NCBI RefSeq assembly: GCF_003945345.1
Contig: NZ_AP019308.1
Span: 2,294,001 to 2,358,000 of the forward strand
Origin: Paenibacillus baekrokdamisoli
Lineage (GTDB): Bacteria; Bacillota; Bacilli; Paenibacillales; Paenibacillaceae
Length of the DNA stretch: 64,000 nt
Direction: 5' to 3'
The notes beneath the pieces were generated by a model. That model did no database searches. It had not been told where the DNA came from and worked only from the letters and a program-made list of their open reading frames with translations. How positions within the stretch are numbered: position 1 is the stretch's first letter; every line of letters starts with the position of its first letter. This document shows, in pieces, positions 27,197 to 36,965 of the stretch. Both the position numbers and the translations under genes were made by a program.

Positions 27197-27909
27197 TTAA
27201 GATCCTTCTGCGCTTGTTCAATTGCTTTTTTGATAGCATCATAATCAAGAATATTACCTTTAAACTGAACGCCGTTAATAAATATAGATGGAGTGGAGTT
27301 AAGGTTGAGCTTCTGCGCCTTCGCATAATGAGCAGCCACTTCGGATTGATAGGTGCCATTTACAATATCCGACTTCAACTTGTCATAGTCAACAGCCAGC
27401 TTCTCACGCTTGGCCAACTCCACTAAATAGTCAGGTGTAGCCCAAGCTACCGTTTCGGAACCTTGGTTTGTATAGATGGCATCGTAAAATTTCCAAAATT
27501 CATCTTTATTCTGATGGTAAATCGATTGACCTGCAAGTGCTGCCGTTTTTGAATCCTCGCTAATAATGGTGAAGTTCATGAAAGAGAATGAAGCCGTTCC
27601 TTTATCGATAAAATCCTTCTTTAGCGGCTGCTCGATTTTTTCGCGGAAGTCTTTGCAAACCGGGCATTTATAATCGCCGAACTCGACGATTTTGATCGGA
27701 GCATCTGCCTTGCCAAGCGTTGGAATCTGATCATAGTTAAAGGTCGTATCATTCTTAGGCGCAAATATGAGAGCAACAATAATTAAAGCAACAACCACGA
27801 TTCCTGTTCCCCATATGAGCTTCTTCATCCTCTTGCGCTGCTTTTCCTGCTGAATTTGCTGTAATTTCCGAACACTCTTGTACTCGGATTTCTTAGTCGC
27901 TTGTACCAT
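27193..27909 (-). CDS. bdbD: Membrane-anchored DsbA-like thiol oxidase
   Basis: 238 aa. A basic N-terminus, a membrane anchor at about 31-50, then an extracytoplasmic thioredoxin/DsbA domain with Cys82-P-V-Cys85 (YKCPVC) and the cis-Pro in NSTPSIFINGVQF. It introduces disulfides into exported proteins and is reoxidised by BdbC, encoded directly downstream with a 4-base overlap. The CPxC motif is that of an oxidase rather than a reductase. Confidence 0.93.
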   Translation of the reverse strand: MVQATKKSEYKSVRKLQQIQQEKQRKRMKKLIWGTGIVVVALIIVALIFAPKNDTTFNYDQIPTLGKADAPIKIVEFGDYKCPVCKDFREKIEQPLKKDFIDKGTASFSFMNFTIISEDSKTAALAGQSIYHQNKDEFWKFYDAIYTNQGSETVAWATPDYLVELAKREKLAVDYDKLKSDIVNGTYQSEVAAHYAKAQKLNLNSTPSIFINGVQFKGNILDYDAIKKAIEQAQKDLK

Positions 27910-28022
27910 TTATTCTCCATCCTCTACGTTTATTACATAATGAAATTCTGCATGATAAGGCTAGTACTATAAATTGTATTAGCCTCTAAGAAAGTTGTCA
28001 AATAAAGATAGATATTCTCTAT

Positions 28023-29981
28023 TTAAAGAGAATCCGTTATATCCTGTAGAACTACGCCTTGTGGAAGAATATGCTCCACTTTTTCCCTTACCTGCTCATC
28101 ATTCATTCTAGGATCGAGAATGGATACAATCCCTTGATCCTCACGGGTACGAATTAATCGACCTAGCCCCTGCTTCAAACGAAGCAGCATATAAGGCATA
28201 TCCACGGTATCGAAAGGAACAGCTGCATCTCTGCGTTTTGCCGCAAATACAGGATCATTCGGAGGGAAGGGCAGCGACCAAATCATAACTTGGGACAAAG
28301 ATGGCCCAGGTATGTCCAAACCTTCCCACAGCGTAACCGCACAAAGGACACTATGTTCATCATTCTGAAACTCGGCAATAAGGTGACTGATTTCACTCTC
28401 GCCCTCAAAGAGGAAACGATACACCGAGCCATCAGTATACCCGCTTATATCCTGCTTGAACTGCTCCAACTCTTCTCTAGATGGGAACAGAATCAACGCT
28501 CTTCCTTCTGATTTAAGCAAAAGCTTGAGCGCCAATTGAATCTTCTCCTGACGTTCATCACTCGAATAAGGCTGCAGCTTCGCGAAGAGGTGCATCTGAT
28601 TCTCGTAATCGTAAGGTGAGGGTACGGAGAAGGAAAGGCTGTCCTCAATGCCCAGACTATCTGCTGTATAAGCGAATGAGCCATCCACTGATAAGGTAGC
28701 AGACGAAAAAATGATCGGCATACGCTTCGAGAATACCCGCTCCTTCAATACTTCCTTCACAAGCTTAGGCATAATGACGAGTGTCGTGCCGTCCTTATCT
28801 TCAGACACCCATGTAATTAATCCGGCTGGCTGCTTGAATAAGCTAAGTGCAAACTGGATCATTTCAATATGCTCCTCGACGATTTTGAGCTGATAATCAT
28901 CAAGGGTGAAGAGCGCGCTCTCGAAGACAAGCTCCTCTTCAATCGTAGCTAGTACGTCCTGGAAACGATTAATCTCACGGAGAAGTTCAGCACTAACAAC
29001 GACTTCTTTACGATCAGATGCCATTATCTTGCGGCTTGTCCGATTAAGCAAATAGAAGAGATTCTCGCTCTGCTCGATCGCTTCATCGATGGCAACCGCG
29101 AGCGACTCCCTTACTTCGCCATTAAGCAAACGAGTAATAATCGATTCGAACATCGCATGCTTCAATTTATAGGTTAATGCCTTCTGAGCGGCATTCTCAA
29201 GCAGATGTCCTTCATCAAAGACAACCGAACTATGCTCCGGTAATAAAGGAAGCTGTCCTTCTCGCTTTCTTGCCTCATAGGTCCAGACATGCTCCATATA
29301 GAAATCATGTGAACAAATAATGATATCGGCTGCCTTGCGGTAATGATCCCGTGAGAGAGTTTGTCCACAGCGATGGCGTCTAGTGCAAACCAAACAATCT
29401 TGGAAAACATCCCAGCCTACCTTACCCCACTGATCATCGGTAAGATTGGGATAATCTTTACGGTTCCCATAGGGATGGAATGACTGCATCGTTCCAGGTG
29501 TATTCACGAAATCAGGGAGTTCACGATAAATATCATGGAAAATCTCCGAATCCTCGATTTCCCCCTTTGCATCATCCAGCTTATTCAGGCACAGATACTG
29601 ATCGGTTGATTTACCGAGCCTTGCATCAATCGTTAAATCCAAATGACGAGCCAGCTTGGCAATGTCGCCTTCCGGCTTCACCAGCTGCTCAATTAGAGAT
29701 TCATCTGCACAAGCGATAATGGCAGGCATTCTCATATAACGTGCATAGTTGATGGCATAGAGCAGGTAAACAAATGTTTTCCCTGTCCCCACGCCCGCTT
29801 CTGCGAAGATCGTCTTCTTATCGCTATAAGCCCGTTCCAACTGGAAGGCCATATATATTTGCTCATCTCGCACTTCAAATCCAGCTTCAGGTAGACGTTC
29901 ATAGAATACATCGGCAATCCAATCACTGGCCTGCTCGACAAAGGGGATCTTCGGGTCGAACTCAAACGGATATTGACTCAC
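28023..29981 (-). CDS. DinG-family (XPD-like) DNA helicase
   Basis: 652 aa. Walker A in AEAGVGTGKT (about 60-70) and a DEGH box (VVFDEGHLLENA). Between them lies a four-cysteine set (CLNKL, then DCLVCTRRHRC) that would hold the 4Fe-4S cluster of XPD/DinG helicases. Motif VI is GLGRLIRTRED. It lacks the exonuclease domain of the larger Bacillus DinG and matches the shorter YpvA type. It acts on single-stranded 5' tails in repair (family knowledge). It is monocistronic and separated from copZ by a strong terminator. Confidence 0.9.
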   Translation of the reverse strand: MSQYPFEFDPKIPFVEQASDWIADVFYERLPEAGFEVRDEQIYMAFQLERAYSDKKTIFAEAGVGTGKTFVYLLYAINYARYMRMPAIIACADESLIEQLVKPEGDIAKLARHLDLTIDARLGKSTDQYLCLNKLDDAKGEIEDSEIFHDIYRELPDFVNTPGTMQSFHPYGNRKDYPNLTDDQWGKVGWDVFQDCLVCTRRHRCGQTLSRDHYRKAADIIICSHDFYMEHVWTYEARKREGQLPLLPEHSSVVFDEGHLLENAAQKALTYKLKHAMFESIITRLLNGEVRESLAVAIDEAIEQSENLFYLLNRTSRKIMASDRKEVVVSAELLREINRFQDVLATIEEELVFESALFTLDDYQLKIVEEHIEMIQFALSLFKQPAGLITWVSEDKDGTTLVIMPKLVKEVLKERVFSKRMPIIFSSATLSVDGSFAYTADSLGIEDSLSFSVPSPYDYENQMHLFAKLQPYSSDERQEKIQLALKLLLKSEGRALILFPSREELEQFKQDISGYTDGSVYRFLFEGESEISHLIAEFQNDEHSVLCAVTLWEGLDIPGPSLSQVMIWSLPFPPNDPVFAAKRRDAAVPFDTVDMPYMLLRLKQGLGRLIRTREDQGIVSILDPRMNDEQVREKVEHILPQGVVLQDITDSL

Positions 29982-30072
29982 TTATGCTGGCCTCCAGCTC
30001 AATAAAATATTTTAAAACGGTATTGATGCACTCAACTGATGATTGTATCACAAAAAAAGATCAGATGCCTAT

Positions 30073-30116
30073 ACAAACGAAAGGCCCAGGCATGCAAGCC
30101 TGGGCCTTTCGTTTGT
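30073..30116 (-). terminator. Terminator of copAZ
   Basis: A stem of about 20 bp starting ACAAACGAAAGGCCCAGGC, around a very short loop, lies 23 bases past the copZ stop. It is symmetric enough to act on both strands, but its T tract is modest. Confidence 0.8.
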
Positions 30117-30139
30117 TCTCTGCCTTGTTTAAGGATCAA

Positions 30140-30349
30140 TTAAACAACATCGTAGCCTTGATCTTCAATGGCTTCTTTGATCTGATCGATCGTAATATTT
30201 GCTGCCTCATAGTCGACGGTTACGCTATTACCAGGCAAATTCACCTTCGCAGATACACCCTTTTTCTTCAAAGCTCCCTCAACACTATTCACACAGTGCT
30301 GACAAGACATCCCTTTTACTTGCAAAGTCGCAGTTGTTGACATATTCAT
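30140..30349 (-). CDS. copZ: Copper chaperone
   Basis: 69 aa from ATG at 30349, with GGAG 5 nt upstream. A GTG two codons earlier is unlikely. A single HMA domain with GMSCQHCVNSVEGAL (CX2C copper site) and the C-terminal IDQIKEAIEDQGYDV. It carries Cu(I) to the CopA ATPase, encoded 33 bases upstream in the same operon, and to CsoR. Expression should follow the CsoR operators in front of copA. Confidence 0.94.
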   Translation of the reverse strand: MNMSTTATLQVKGMSCQHCVNSVEGALKKKGVSAKVNLPGNSVTVDYEAANITIDQIKEAIEDQGYDVV

Positions 30350-30382
30350 GAACACTCCTCTTCTATAGAATGATTATTTCAT

Positions 30383-32626
30383 TTATTGTTGTTTCAGCCT
30401 TTGCAGCCGTAGTGAATTGAGCACGACCGATACAGAGCTGAGCGCCATTGCTGCACCTGCTAACCAAGGCGCAAGCAATCCGGCAGCGGCTATCGGTATC
30501 CCGATAATATTATAGGCTAAAGCCCAGAATAAATTTTGCTTAATATTGAGCATCGTTCTCTTACTAATGAATATGGCATCGGGGATGCTGTTCAAATCTC
30601 CCCGCATAAGCGTGACATCAGCGGCTTCAATCGCGATATCCGTCCCTGTTCCGACAGCCATTCCAATATCAGCTGTTGCAAGAGCTGGCGCATCGTTAAT
30701 GCCGTCTCCGACCATCGCTACCGTAAGCCCAGACTGCTGCAGCTTCTTAACTTCGTTCGCTTTGCCATCAGGGAGCACTTGTGCAAGCACGCGATTGATG
30801 CCAACCTGCTGCGCTATGGCTTGTGCCGTGCGTTCATTATCGCCCGTAATCATGATCACTTCAAGGCCCTGCTGTTTCATGCGGTCAACTGCAGCCATCG
30901 ATGTCGTCTTGATTGTATCGGCAACAGCAATGAGGGCCGCGTATTGTCCATTAACCGCAACGAGCATCGCTGTTTTACCAGATTGCTCGAGGGATATCAT
31001 TTGGGAACCTGCTTGCTCCGTATTTACTTGATGAGCTTCCATTAGCTGACGTGTGCCTATTAGCATTTCGTTGCCATTAATGCGAGCCTCAATCCCATAG
31101 CCTGGCTTCGCCTCGAAATGTTCAAGGTTATTCGCAGCAATGACAATCCCTCTCGCTTCAATGCCTGCAACGATGGCTGCTGCAAGTGGATGCTCGGAGT
31201 TCTTCTCTGCTGCTCCAATCCAGCCCAGAAGCTCTGACTCTTCATTGGCAGTGGAGCTGATAATGACATCGGTTAGCACCGGTTTCCCTTCGGTAATCGT
31301 TCCTGTTTTATCTAGAATGACGGCTTGAATGCGATGCGTCGCTTCGAGATGTTCACCTCCTTTAAATAAAATACCAAGCTCGGCCGCACGGCCTGAGCCT
31401 GCCATGATCGAGGTTGGCGTCGCAAGTCCAAGCGCACATGGACAGGCAATCACAAGCACCGCAATCGCCTTTTGCAGCGCTCCGGCAAAGTTCCCAGGCT
31501 CAATTGCGAAGTACCAAAGGAGAAAGGCCACAGCTGCAATCCCCACAACAATAGGAACGAATATGCCGGAGATCACATCAGCTATCCGCTGGATGGGAGC
31601 CTTAGAGCTTTGTGCTTCTTCTACGATTTGCACAATATGCGCAAGCACAGTCTCCTTACCAATCTTCGTTGCCCGCATCTTCAACATCCCGTTTTTGTTA
31701 ATCGTTGCTCCAATAAGTGAGTCGTTCACATGTTTCTGTACAGGCATGCTCTCACCGGTCAGCATGGATTCATCGACACTTGAGGAGCCTTCAACGACGA
31801 GACCATCCACAGCGATTTTCTCACCGGGTTTAATAAGAATAATCTCTCCAACAACAACCTCTTCAATGGGCAGAAGCATTTCCACGCCACCGCGAATGAC
31901 GGTAGCGGATTTTGCCTGAAGGCCTAATAAGGATTGAATCGCTTTGGAGGATCTCCCTTTAGCCATCGCTTCAAACAGCTTGCCGAGCAGAATGAGTGTA
32001 ATTAGAATGGAACTCGTCTCATAATACAATTCATCGGTGACCATTCCGGTGTTCATGCCATCATGCATGCTATTTCCTAAGGACTTCAGCGTCATATAAA
32101 AGCTGTAGAAGTAGGCAGCCGATGTCCCAAGCGCAACAAGTACATCCATATTAGCGCTTTTGTTCCTTAAGGCTTTATACGCACCGATATAGAACGGGCC
32201 GCCGATCACGAACTGAACGGGGGTTGCCAATAGAAGCTGAAACCACGGATTCATGAACCATGCTGGTACCCATAGAAAAGAGGTAAAAGAGAAATGTGAA
32301 GCCATTGCCCATAACAAAGGTAATGATAATACCATCGAAATCACGAACATGATTCGCTGTTTCCTTATTCCCTCTTCACGGTGAGCACGAGCAATTCCCG
32401 CTTCTTCCTCATGAAGCATCGCTTTATAGCCAAGCTGCTCCACCTTCTTAAGCATATGATCGAGCGGAACAGTTAAGGCATCATATTCAACGTGCGCCGT
32501 TTCCATCGTGAAATTAACGGTGGCTTTCTCCACGCCCTCCATTCGGCCGAGCCCTTTCTCGATTCTAGCCGCACAGGCAGCACAGGTCATCCCGGTTATA
32601 TCCAAGGTTGTTTGTTGTTTATCCAT
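30383..32626 (-). CDS. copA: Cu(I)-exporting P1B-type ATPase
   Basis: 747 aa. One N-terminal HMA domain ([12 protein letters not shown], residues about 12-23), where B. subtilis CopA has two. The CPC metal site is in [13 protein letters not shown], the phosphorylated Asp in [11 protein letters not shown], the HP motif in SEHPLAAA and the hinge in [11 protein letters not shown]. Eight membrane helices. A Met/His-rich loop ([16 protein letters not shown]) lies between helices 3 and 4. It pumps Cu(I) out of the cytoplasm. Two CsoR-type palindromes sit 25-81 bases upstream of its start. Confidence 0.95.
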   Translation of the reverse strand: MDKQQTTLDITGMTCAACAARIEKGLGRMEGVEKATVNFTMETAHVEYDALTVPLDHMLKKVEQLGYKAMLHEEEAGIARAHREEGIRKQRIMFVISMVLSLPLLWAMASHFSFTSFLWVPAWFMNPWFQLLLATPVQFVIGGPFYIGAYKALRNKSANMDVLVALGTSAAYFYSFYMTLKSLGNSMHDGMNTGMVTDELYYETSSILITLILLGKLFEAMAKGRSSKAIQSLLGLQAKSATVIRGGVEMLLPIEEVVVGEIILIKPGEKIAVDGLVVEGSSSVDESMLTGESMPVQKHVNDSLIGATINKNGMLKMRATKIGKETVLAHIVQIVEEAQSSKAPIQRIADVISGIFVPIVVGIAAVAFLLWYFAIEPGNFAGALQKAIAVLVIACPCALGLATPTSIMAGSGRAAELGILFKGGEHLEATHRIQAVILDKTGTITEGKPVLTDVIISSTANEESELLGWIGAAEKNSEHPLAAAIVAGIEARGIVIAANNLEHFEAKPGYGIEARINGNEMLIGTRQLMEAHQVNTEQAGSQMISLEQSGKTAMLVAVNGQYAALIAVADTIKTTSMAAVDRMKQQGLEVIMITGDNERTAQAIAQQVGINRVLAQVLPDGKANEVKKLQQSGLTVAMVGDGINDAPALATADIGMAVGTGTDIAIEAADVTLMRGDLNSIPDAIFISKRTMLNIKQNLFWALAYNIIGIPIAAAGLLAPWLAGAAMALSSVSVVLNSLRLQRLKQQ

Positions 32627-32650
32627 CGCAATAGCTCCTCCGTCTCCCCT

Positions 32651-32667
32651 ATACCCTGTAGGGGTAT
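32651..32667. promoter_or_regulatory. CsoR-type operator, copA proximal
   Basis: ATACCCTGTAGGGGTAT is a 17-bp near-palindrome matching the known CsoR pattern of TACCC and GGGTA half-sites around a short centre. It lies 25 bases upstream of copA. Confidence 0.85.
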
Positions 32668-32690
32668 AATTACGTTAAAGCCATCTTACT

Positions 32691-32707
32691 ATACCCCATG
32701 GGGGTAT
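32691..32707. promoter_or_regulatory. CsoR-type operator, copA distal
   Basis: ATACCCCATGGGGGTAT is a second, almost perfect CsoR palindrome 40 bp (centre to centre) from the first, between copA and the csoR terminator. Confidence 0.85.
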
Positions 32708-32726
32708 GTCAACCACTAAATGCCAA

Positions 32727-32764
32727 CAAAAAAACCTATAACGATCATCGAGATCGCATAGGTT
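32727..32764 (-). terminator. Terminator of csoR
   Basis: AACCTAT/ATAGGTT and CGATC/GATCG form a two-part stem followed by seven T on the minus strand. It begins directly after the csoR stop and separates csoR from the copA operators. Confidence 0.85.
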
Positions 32765-32766
32765 CA

Positions 32767-33102
32767 TTATTTCATCAATTTATTCATCGTAACCATAAGT
32801 TCCTTCACGACCTCAACATCACCTTGCTGAATTCGCTCGATTACACAGCTATTCATGTGATGCTCAAGCAGGAGCTTTCCTACACCATTGAGTGCCGATT
32901 GAATGGCTGCAATTTGATTCAGTACATCATCGCAATACGTATCTTTCTCGATCAAGCCCTTTACCCCGCGGATTTGACCTTCAATTCGATTAAGTCTTGT
33001 TATCAGACTGTTCTTCGTCTGCTCCGAATGGTGACTGTTACGCTCCAAATGAGAAGCACACGCTGCATTCGAGTCAGCAGCAGGTTCCTTATGCTGCACC
33101 AT
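32767..33102 (-). CDS. csoR: Copper-sensing transcriptional repressor
   Basis: 111 aa, all-helical CsoR/RcnR family. RLNRIEGQIRGVKGLIE is the family core. Cu(I) ligands are the Cys in DTYCDDVLNQ and the His and Cys in LLEHHMNSCVIE. A 30-residue N-terminal tail with extra His and Cys (NAACASHLERNSHHSEQ) precedes the core and could add a metal site. GGAG lies 9 nt before the ATG. It should repress copAZ and itself through three matching operators and release DNA on copper binding. Confidence 0.93.
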   Translation of the reverse strand: MVQHKEPAADSNAACASHLERNSHHSEQTKNSLITRLNRIEGQIRGVKGLIEKDTYCDDVLNQIAAIQSALNGVGKLLLEHHMNSCVIERIQQGDVEVVKELMVTMNKLMK

Positions 33103-33138
33103 CTGCCATCACTCCGCTCTTTTTAGCCTTACTATAAC

Positions 33139-33155
33139 ATACTGCCGGGGGGTAT
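33139..33155. promoter_or_regulatory. CsoR-type operator upstream of csoR
   Basis: ATACTGCCGGGGGGTAT keeps both outer half-sites of the copA operators and lies 37 bases upstream of the csoR start. It implies autoregulation. Confidence 0.75.
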
Positions 33156-33178
33156 ACAACTGACGGATATACTCGCTG

Positions 33179-33802
33179 TTATTTCGCGGATGAGTGATCG
33201 TGGGTAGTCGGTTCTTCGGGCTTCGTTATCTGATTGTCTGAGTTCTGATAAAGAAATACAGCGGCGACAGCAAATATAACTACGCCAAAAACAAGCGGAT
33301 GGAGAATCGATCCTTTCGACTGGTTATTATTTGTAATCAGTCTCGATGCAGCCCTCTCTTCAATCTCTTGAGACTGACGAGTTACGCTGGATTCCTCGCT
33401 TATGAATTGATGAAGAACAAGTAAGACAAAAATGAACACAACATCAATAAATAGTACGATGACTGTGCCCTTGCTCTCAATCATCACACCGAGCATGGCA
33501 CCCATCATCCCCCCCATAATACCTGCCAGCATACCGTCCAAGGCTGCAATTAGCCGAATCGGCTTACCGCTCAAATATCCGCATACCATGCCGAATAAGA
33601 CTGCCGCAATTGTTGGAGTCGTCAAATCTGGGCGATATAGAAGACCGATTAGCGTACCAAAAGCAATGCTTGCAATCATTCCGATTGTCATTGCGATCAT
33701 CATGCCTGCCATGCAGCTGAATAATTGTCGGTGCTTGTAGATGCGCATTATTGTATACCCCGTACAACCGACTAATAAAACCATACTTAACATAAGGATC
33801 AT
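33179..33802 (-). CDS. Met/Gly-rich membrane protein next to the copper genes
   Basis: 207 aa from ATG at 33802, chosen because GGAGGG lies 8 nt upstream. About five membrane helices with many Met: SCMAGMMIAMTIGMIASI and GIMGGMMGAMLGVMI. A cytosolic linker (about 130-165) is followed by one more helix and a tail ending THDHSSAK. Met- and His-rich helices suit Cu(I) handling. With csoR 76 bases downstream on the same strand, a role in copper transport or sensing is possible (inference). No recognised family. The csoR operator lies between the two genes. Confidence 0.72.
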   Translation of the reverse strand: MILMLSMVLLVGCTGYTIMRIYKHRQLFSCMAGMMIAMTIGMIASIAFGTLIGLLYRPDLTTPTIAAVLFGMVCGYLSGKPIRLIAALDGMLAGIMGGMMGAMLGVMIESKGTVIVLFIDVVFIFVLLVLHQFISEESSVTRQSQEIEERAASRLITNNNQSKGSILHPLVFGVVIFAVAAVFLYQNSDNQITKPEEPTTHDHSSAK

Positions 33803-34077
33803 GAAGGTTCCCTCCGTGCGCAGGTTACAATGTTCCATGTTATGGCCGACAATAACAAGATATGTTCCTTAGCTGAAAAGTAGCCGAATAAAAATCAGCA
33901 TCGTCAATAGCCTTTTGATGAAGATTTTTTAATCAATATCTAATTATTCGCTGCAACCCCTTGTCTTTGTTATGGAATCCGCTTTCCGAGTAAATAGTGG
34001 AAGTTTTAAGTGTGATATAGTCACTAAGCAATCATCTTCACATCAAATTCATCTTAGAACTCGGGGGGCTAAACAGC

Positions 34078-34563
34078 ATGTTAAACAACAAATTCGGAAA
34101 AATGGTCGCAGGTATTACCCTTAGCTTCATGATCCTTGCAAGTGGGTCTTTGGTCATTCCATCGAAAGCAGTACATGCCGCATCCGTCTCAGCAGCATCA
34201 GCTACCTCAAATAATATTATTGATACAGGCAAACAATATCTGGGGGTTCCTTACAAATTTGGATCATCCTCCAATCAAACAAAAACCTTTGACTGCTCAT
34301 CTTTTACTCAAAGGTTGTATAAGCTAAATGGGGTACAGCTGCCTAGAACTGCGAAGAGTCAGTCTAATGTCGGACGCTATATATCACGCAGCCAGCTTCA
34401 ACCTGGTGACCTAGTCTTCTTCTATTCCCCAATCCATCACGTTGCCATCTATATCGGTAATGGACAAATTCTTCATACGTACGGTGCCCCAGGCGTTACG
34501 ATTAGCAGTCTAAATTCAGGCTGGTGGAGTGACCATTACACTACAGCTCGGAGAGTCCTTTAA
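34078..34563 (+). CDS. Secreted NlpC/P60 endopeptidase
   Basis: 161 aa. Signal peptide with cleavage probably after AVHAA (about residues 30-38). The rest is a single NlpC/P60 domain: catalytic Cys in TFDCSSFTQRLY, His in IHHVAIYIGNG and the third polar residue (His) in ILHTYGAPG. Such enzymes cut the D-Glu to meso-Dap bond in peptidoglycan stems. There is no separate wall-binding domain, so it probably diffuses in the wall. A GGGGGG SD precedes the ATG. Monocistronic with its own terminator. Confidence 0.92.
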   Translation: MLNNKFGKMVAGITLSFMILASGSLVIPSKAVHAASVSAASATSNNIIDTGKQYLGVPYKFGSSSNQTKTFDCSSFTQRLYKLNGVQLPRTAKSQSNVGRYISRSQLQPGDLVFFYSPIHHVAIYIGNGQILHTYGAPGVTISSLNSGWWSDHYTTARRVL

Positions 34564-34595
34564 CTTTAATCACATTTAAGACAGGGCATTTAGAC

Positions 34596-34680
34596 ACAAG
34601 AAGAAACGACTTACGTCGTCCTTGACGGCGAAGCAAGTTTCTTCCCTCTGAAATTAGAGGAAACTTATACTTTCTTATAT
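34596..34680 (+). repeat. Dispersed intergenic repeat, copy 1
   Basis: Shares CAAGAAGAAA, GTCCTT, GGCGAAG, AAGTTTCTTC, TGAAAT and ACTTATACTTTCT, in order, with the reverse complement of 38748-38841. The match is imperfect, with a shorter centre here. Within it GAAACTT and AAGTTTC can pair, so the transcript folds. It lies just after the NlpC gene and before its terminator. Confidence 0.7.
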
Positions 34681-34684
34681 TTGA

Positions 34685-34733
34685 ACAAAAGCCTTCCATT
34701 CCGCTAAAAAGGGAATGGGAGGCTTTTGTTTTA
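34685..34733 (+). terminator. Terminator downstream of the NlpC/P60 gene
   Basis: ACAAAAGCCTTCCATTCC and its inverse (two mismatches) form a 19-bp stem around CTAAAAA, followed by TTTT. It may also end the convergent kinase operon. Confidence 0.85.
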
Positions 34734-34787
34734 TCTAGCACGGGGTCTTCACTTCAACCTAACGGTTCGGTTAGATCATGCGCATTA

Positions 34788-36200
34788 TTATAACTTTCTT
34801 CTAATGTAAGGCATTGTAAGGGTAACGACTGAGCCTTCATTCTCCGTGCTGGCCATTTCAATTTGCCCTTCATAGGTTTCAATCAGACGTTTAGCAATTG
34901 CAAGGCCCAGGCCGCTTCCACCCGCAAGCCTTGTTCTTGCCTTGTCTACTCGGTAGAAACGGTCAAATACATGCCCGATCTCTTCGCTCGGAATACCAAT
35001 GCCATAATCACGAATTCGTAATTGGACACGGTTATTCTCCATCTGACTAGCTTCCAGCTCAATGATCTTCTTATCTGTTGAATATTTCACCGCATTATCT
35101 AAGATAATCATAACGATTTGTTTCCAATGATCAGCAGGAAGCAGCAAACAAATGCTCTTTAGAGGTTGCAGCTGCAGCTCAAATTCAAAGTTAGGATATA
35201 GCATTTGAAAGTCCCCTACGATCTGATTCACAATCTCATAAGGCTGAGCCGGCTCCATTTCTGGATGATTTGACGCAGATAGACCTTCCGCCCGAGTCAA
35301 GGCTAACAGCTCTTGCGAGAACGTCTTCAGACGGTTCAATTCTTGCAAAGAAGCGTTAAGTGATTCATCCAACACAACTGGATCATTCTTCCCCCAACGA
35401 TTCAGCATAGCAAGATGCCCTTCAATAATAGCAATGGGTGTCCGAAGCTCATGCGAGGCATCCTCAACAAACTGCTTCTGCTGGTGGAATGACAGCTCCA
35501 GTCGATCCATCATCTCGTTGAACATTTGACTAAGCCTGGAAAGCTCATCCCCATTCTCAGCAAATACAACGCGTTCTGTTAATCCATGATGCTTAATCTT
35601 ATCGATCGTTTCAGATAAGGCCGTTATCGGTTTGACGAACTGCCTGGCAAGTATAATACCGCCAAGGAAGCATAATACAACCCCAATGAGACCGCCAATT
35701 GCCATAACCGAGATCATCAACTTGTTCAACTTTTCGAAATTCTCCAAGTTTATGGCGATCTCTAATGTTCCGGTAAAATCACCCGATTTGAGCGGACTGC
35801 GTGCCAACAGAAAATGATCCTCTACATGCCACTTGCGTTCGATCTTCTCCTCTTTTACCGTGACTGGAGTCACCCATTTTTCCTCAAAGTCCTCTGTCAC
35901 CGTTAGAATCGGAATCCCATGATGATCGAGAATGCGAATCATCTGGTTCTTCTGATTTAGCTTAGTGAGGAAGCTTTTTGTAGATGGCATATCTGAGATA
36001 CTTTTATCTTGAAAATAAAGCTTGATTTCATCCACACTCTTTTGAATGGTTTGCTGCTCTTGTTTCATCGTCCATTGGTTGAGGATTAGATATTGAGTCC
36101 CCGCATAGGCAAGGAACAGCGTGACAATAAACAAGGAGGACCACACGGTCAGCCGCCATTTGATAGGAAGCGAGTTCATAAAGAACTTTAATCGTCTCAT
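34788..36200 (-). CDS. Sensor histidine kinase
   Basis: 470 aa. Helices at about 15-35 and 168-190 enclose an extracellular region of about 130 aa. HAMP follows, then HisKA with DASHELRTPIAIIEGH, N box ILDNAVKYS, DYGIGI and GGSGLGLAI. The start overlaps the regulator stop (ATGA). This domain order is that of CssS/ArlS-like kinases. The signal is unknown. Its neighbours are the fluoride antiporter upstream on the same strand and the convergent NlpC peptidase. Confidence 0.95.
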   Translation of the reverse strand: MRRLKFFMNSLPIKWRLTVWSSLFIVTLFLAYAGTQYLILNQWTMKQEQQTIQKSVDEIKLYFQDKSISDMPSTKSFLTKLNQKNQMIRILDHHGIPILTVTEDFEEKWVTPVTVKEEKIERKWHVEDHFLLARSPLKSGDFTGTLEIAINLENFEKLNKLMISVMAIGGLIGVVLCFLGGIILARQFVKPITALSETIDKIKHHGLTERVVFAENGDELSRLSQMFNEMMDRLELSFHQQKQFVEDASHELRTPIAIIEGHLAMLNRWGKNDPVVLDESLNASLQELNRLKTFSQELLALTRAEGLSASNHPEMEPAQPYEIVNQIVGDFQMLYPNFEFELQLQPLKSICLLLPADHWKQIVMIILDNAVKYSTDKKIIELEASQMENNRVQLRIRDYGIGIPSEEIGHVFDRFYRVDKARTRLAGGSGLGLAIAKRLIETYEGQIEMASTENEGSVVTLTMPYIRRKL

Positions 36201-36868
36201 CGCATGACATAGCCGACGCCGCGAAGGGTCTGAATGTAGCTTTCTTCTCCGGGAACGTCTAGTTTATTACGGACATAACGGACATAGACGTCGACTACGT
36301 TCGTTTCTACTACGGTATCAAAACCCCACACACTATCGAGCAGTACATCCCTTGTAAGTACACGATTAATATTTTGCATAAAGATCGCTAGTAAATCGAA
36401 CTCCCGTCTTGTCAATTCGATCTTCTGCATGCCTCTCATGACGGTACGAGAATCAGCATCCACGCTCAAATCCCGAAATGTTAAGCCAATTCGCACTTCC
36501 TCCTGAGGCTCTAGTCGACGATGTATCGCACGAATCCGTGCTAATAGCTCTTCAATCGCGAAGGGCTTCGGCAAATAGTCATCTGCGCCATGATCTAGTC
36601 CAGCGACCCGATCCATTACACTGTCTCTAGCTGTCAGCATAATGATTGGCGTATTCTTCTGTGCCCGAATTCCCTGACAGACCTCGAACCCATTAAGTCC
36701 CGGAAGCATAACATCAAGCAGGATAATATCAAAGTCCTCTCGAAGCGCGAGTGCAAGACCCTCCTTACCGTCATAGACGGTCGTTACAGCATAACGCTCG
36801 TACTTAAGTTCAAGCTCGACAAACCTTGCGAAATTCACTTCATCCTCGATTATCAGAACTTTTTTCAT
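36197..36868 (-). CDS. OmpR-family response regulator
   Basis: 223 aa from ATG at 36868, with GAGG 6 nt upstream. The 14 residues before it in the open frame are discarded. Receiver with IEDE, Asp in ILLDVMLPGLNG and Lys in LPKPFAI. The winged helix ends in IQTLRGVGYVMR. Coupled to the kinase by a 4-base overlap. About 95 bases separate it from the end of the CLC gene, with no clear terminator, so read-through from the fluoride-controlled transcript is possible. Confidence 0.95.
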   Translation of the reverse strand: MKKVLIIEDEVNFARFVELELKYERYAVTTVYDGKEGLALALREDFDIILLDVMLPGLNGFEVCQGIRAQKNTPIIMLTARDSVMDRVAGLDHGADDYLPKPFAIEELLARIRAIHRRLEPQEEVRIGLTFRDLSVDADSRTVMRGMQKIELTRREFDLLAIFMQNINRVLTRDVLLDSVWGFDTVVETNVVDVYVRYVRNKLDVPGEESYIQTLRGVGYVMR

Positions 36869-36965
36869 AAGATCCCTCACAAGCATGTAAGTGAAAGCAC
36901 CTACAGCCAAATTATTTCGTTATTCACAAGTATAATCGTATATTATGAAAGCATAATGAGAAGAA

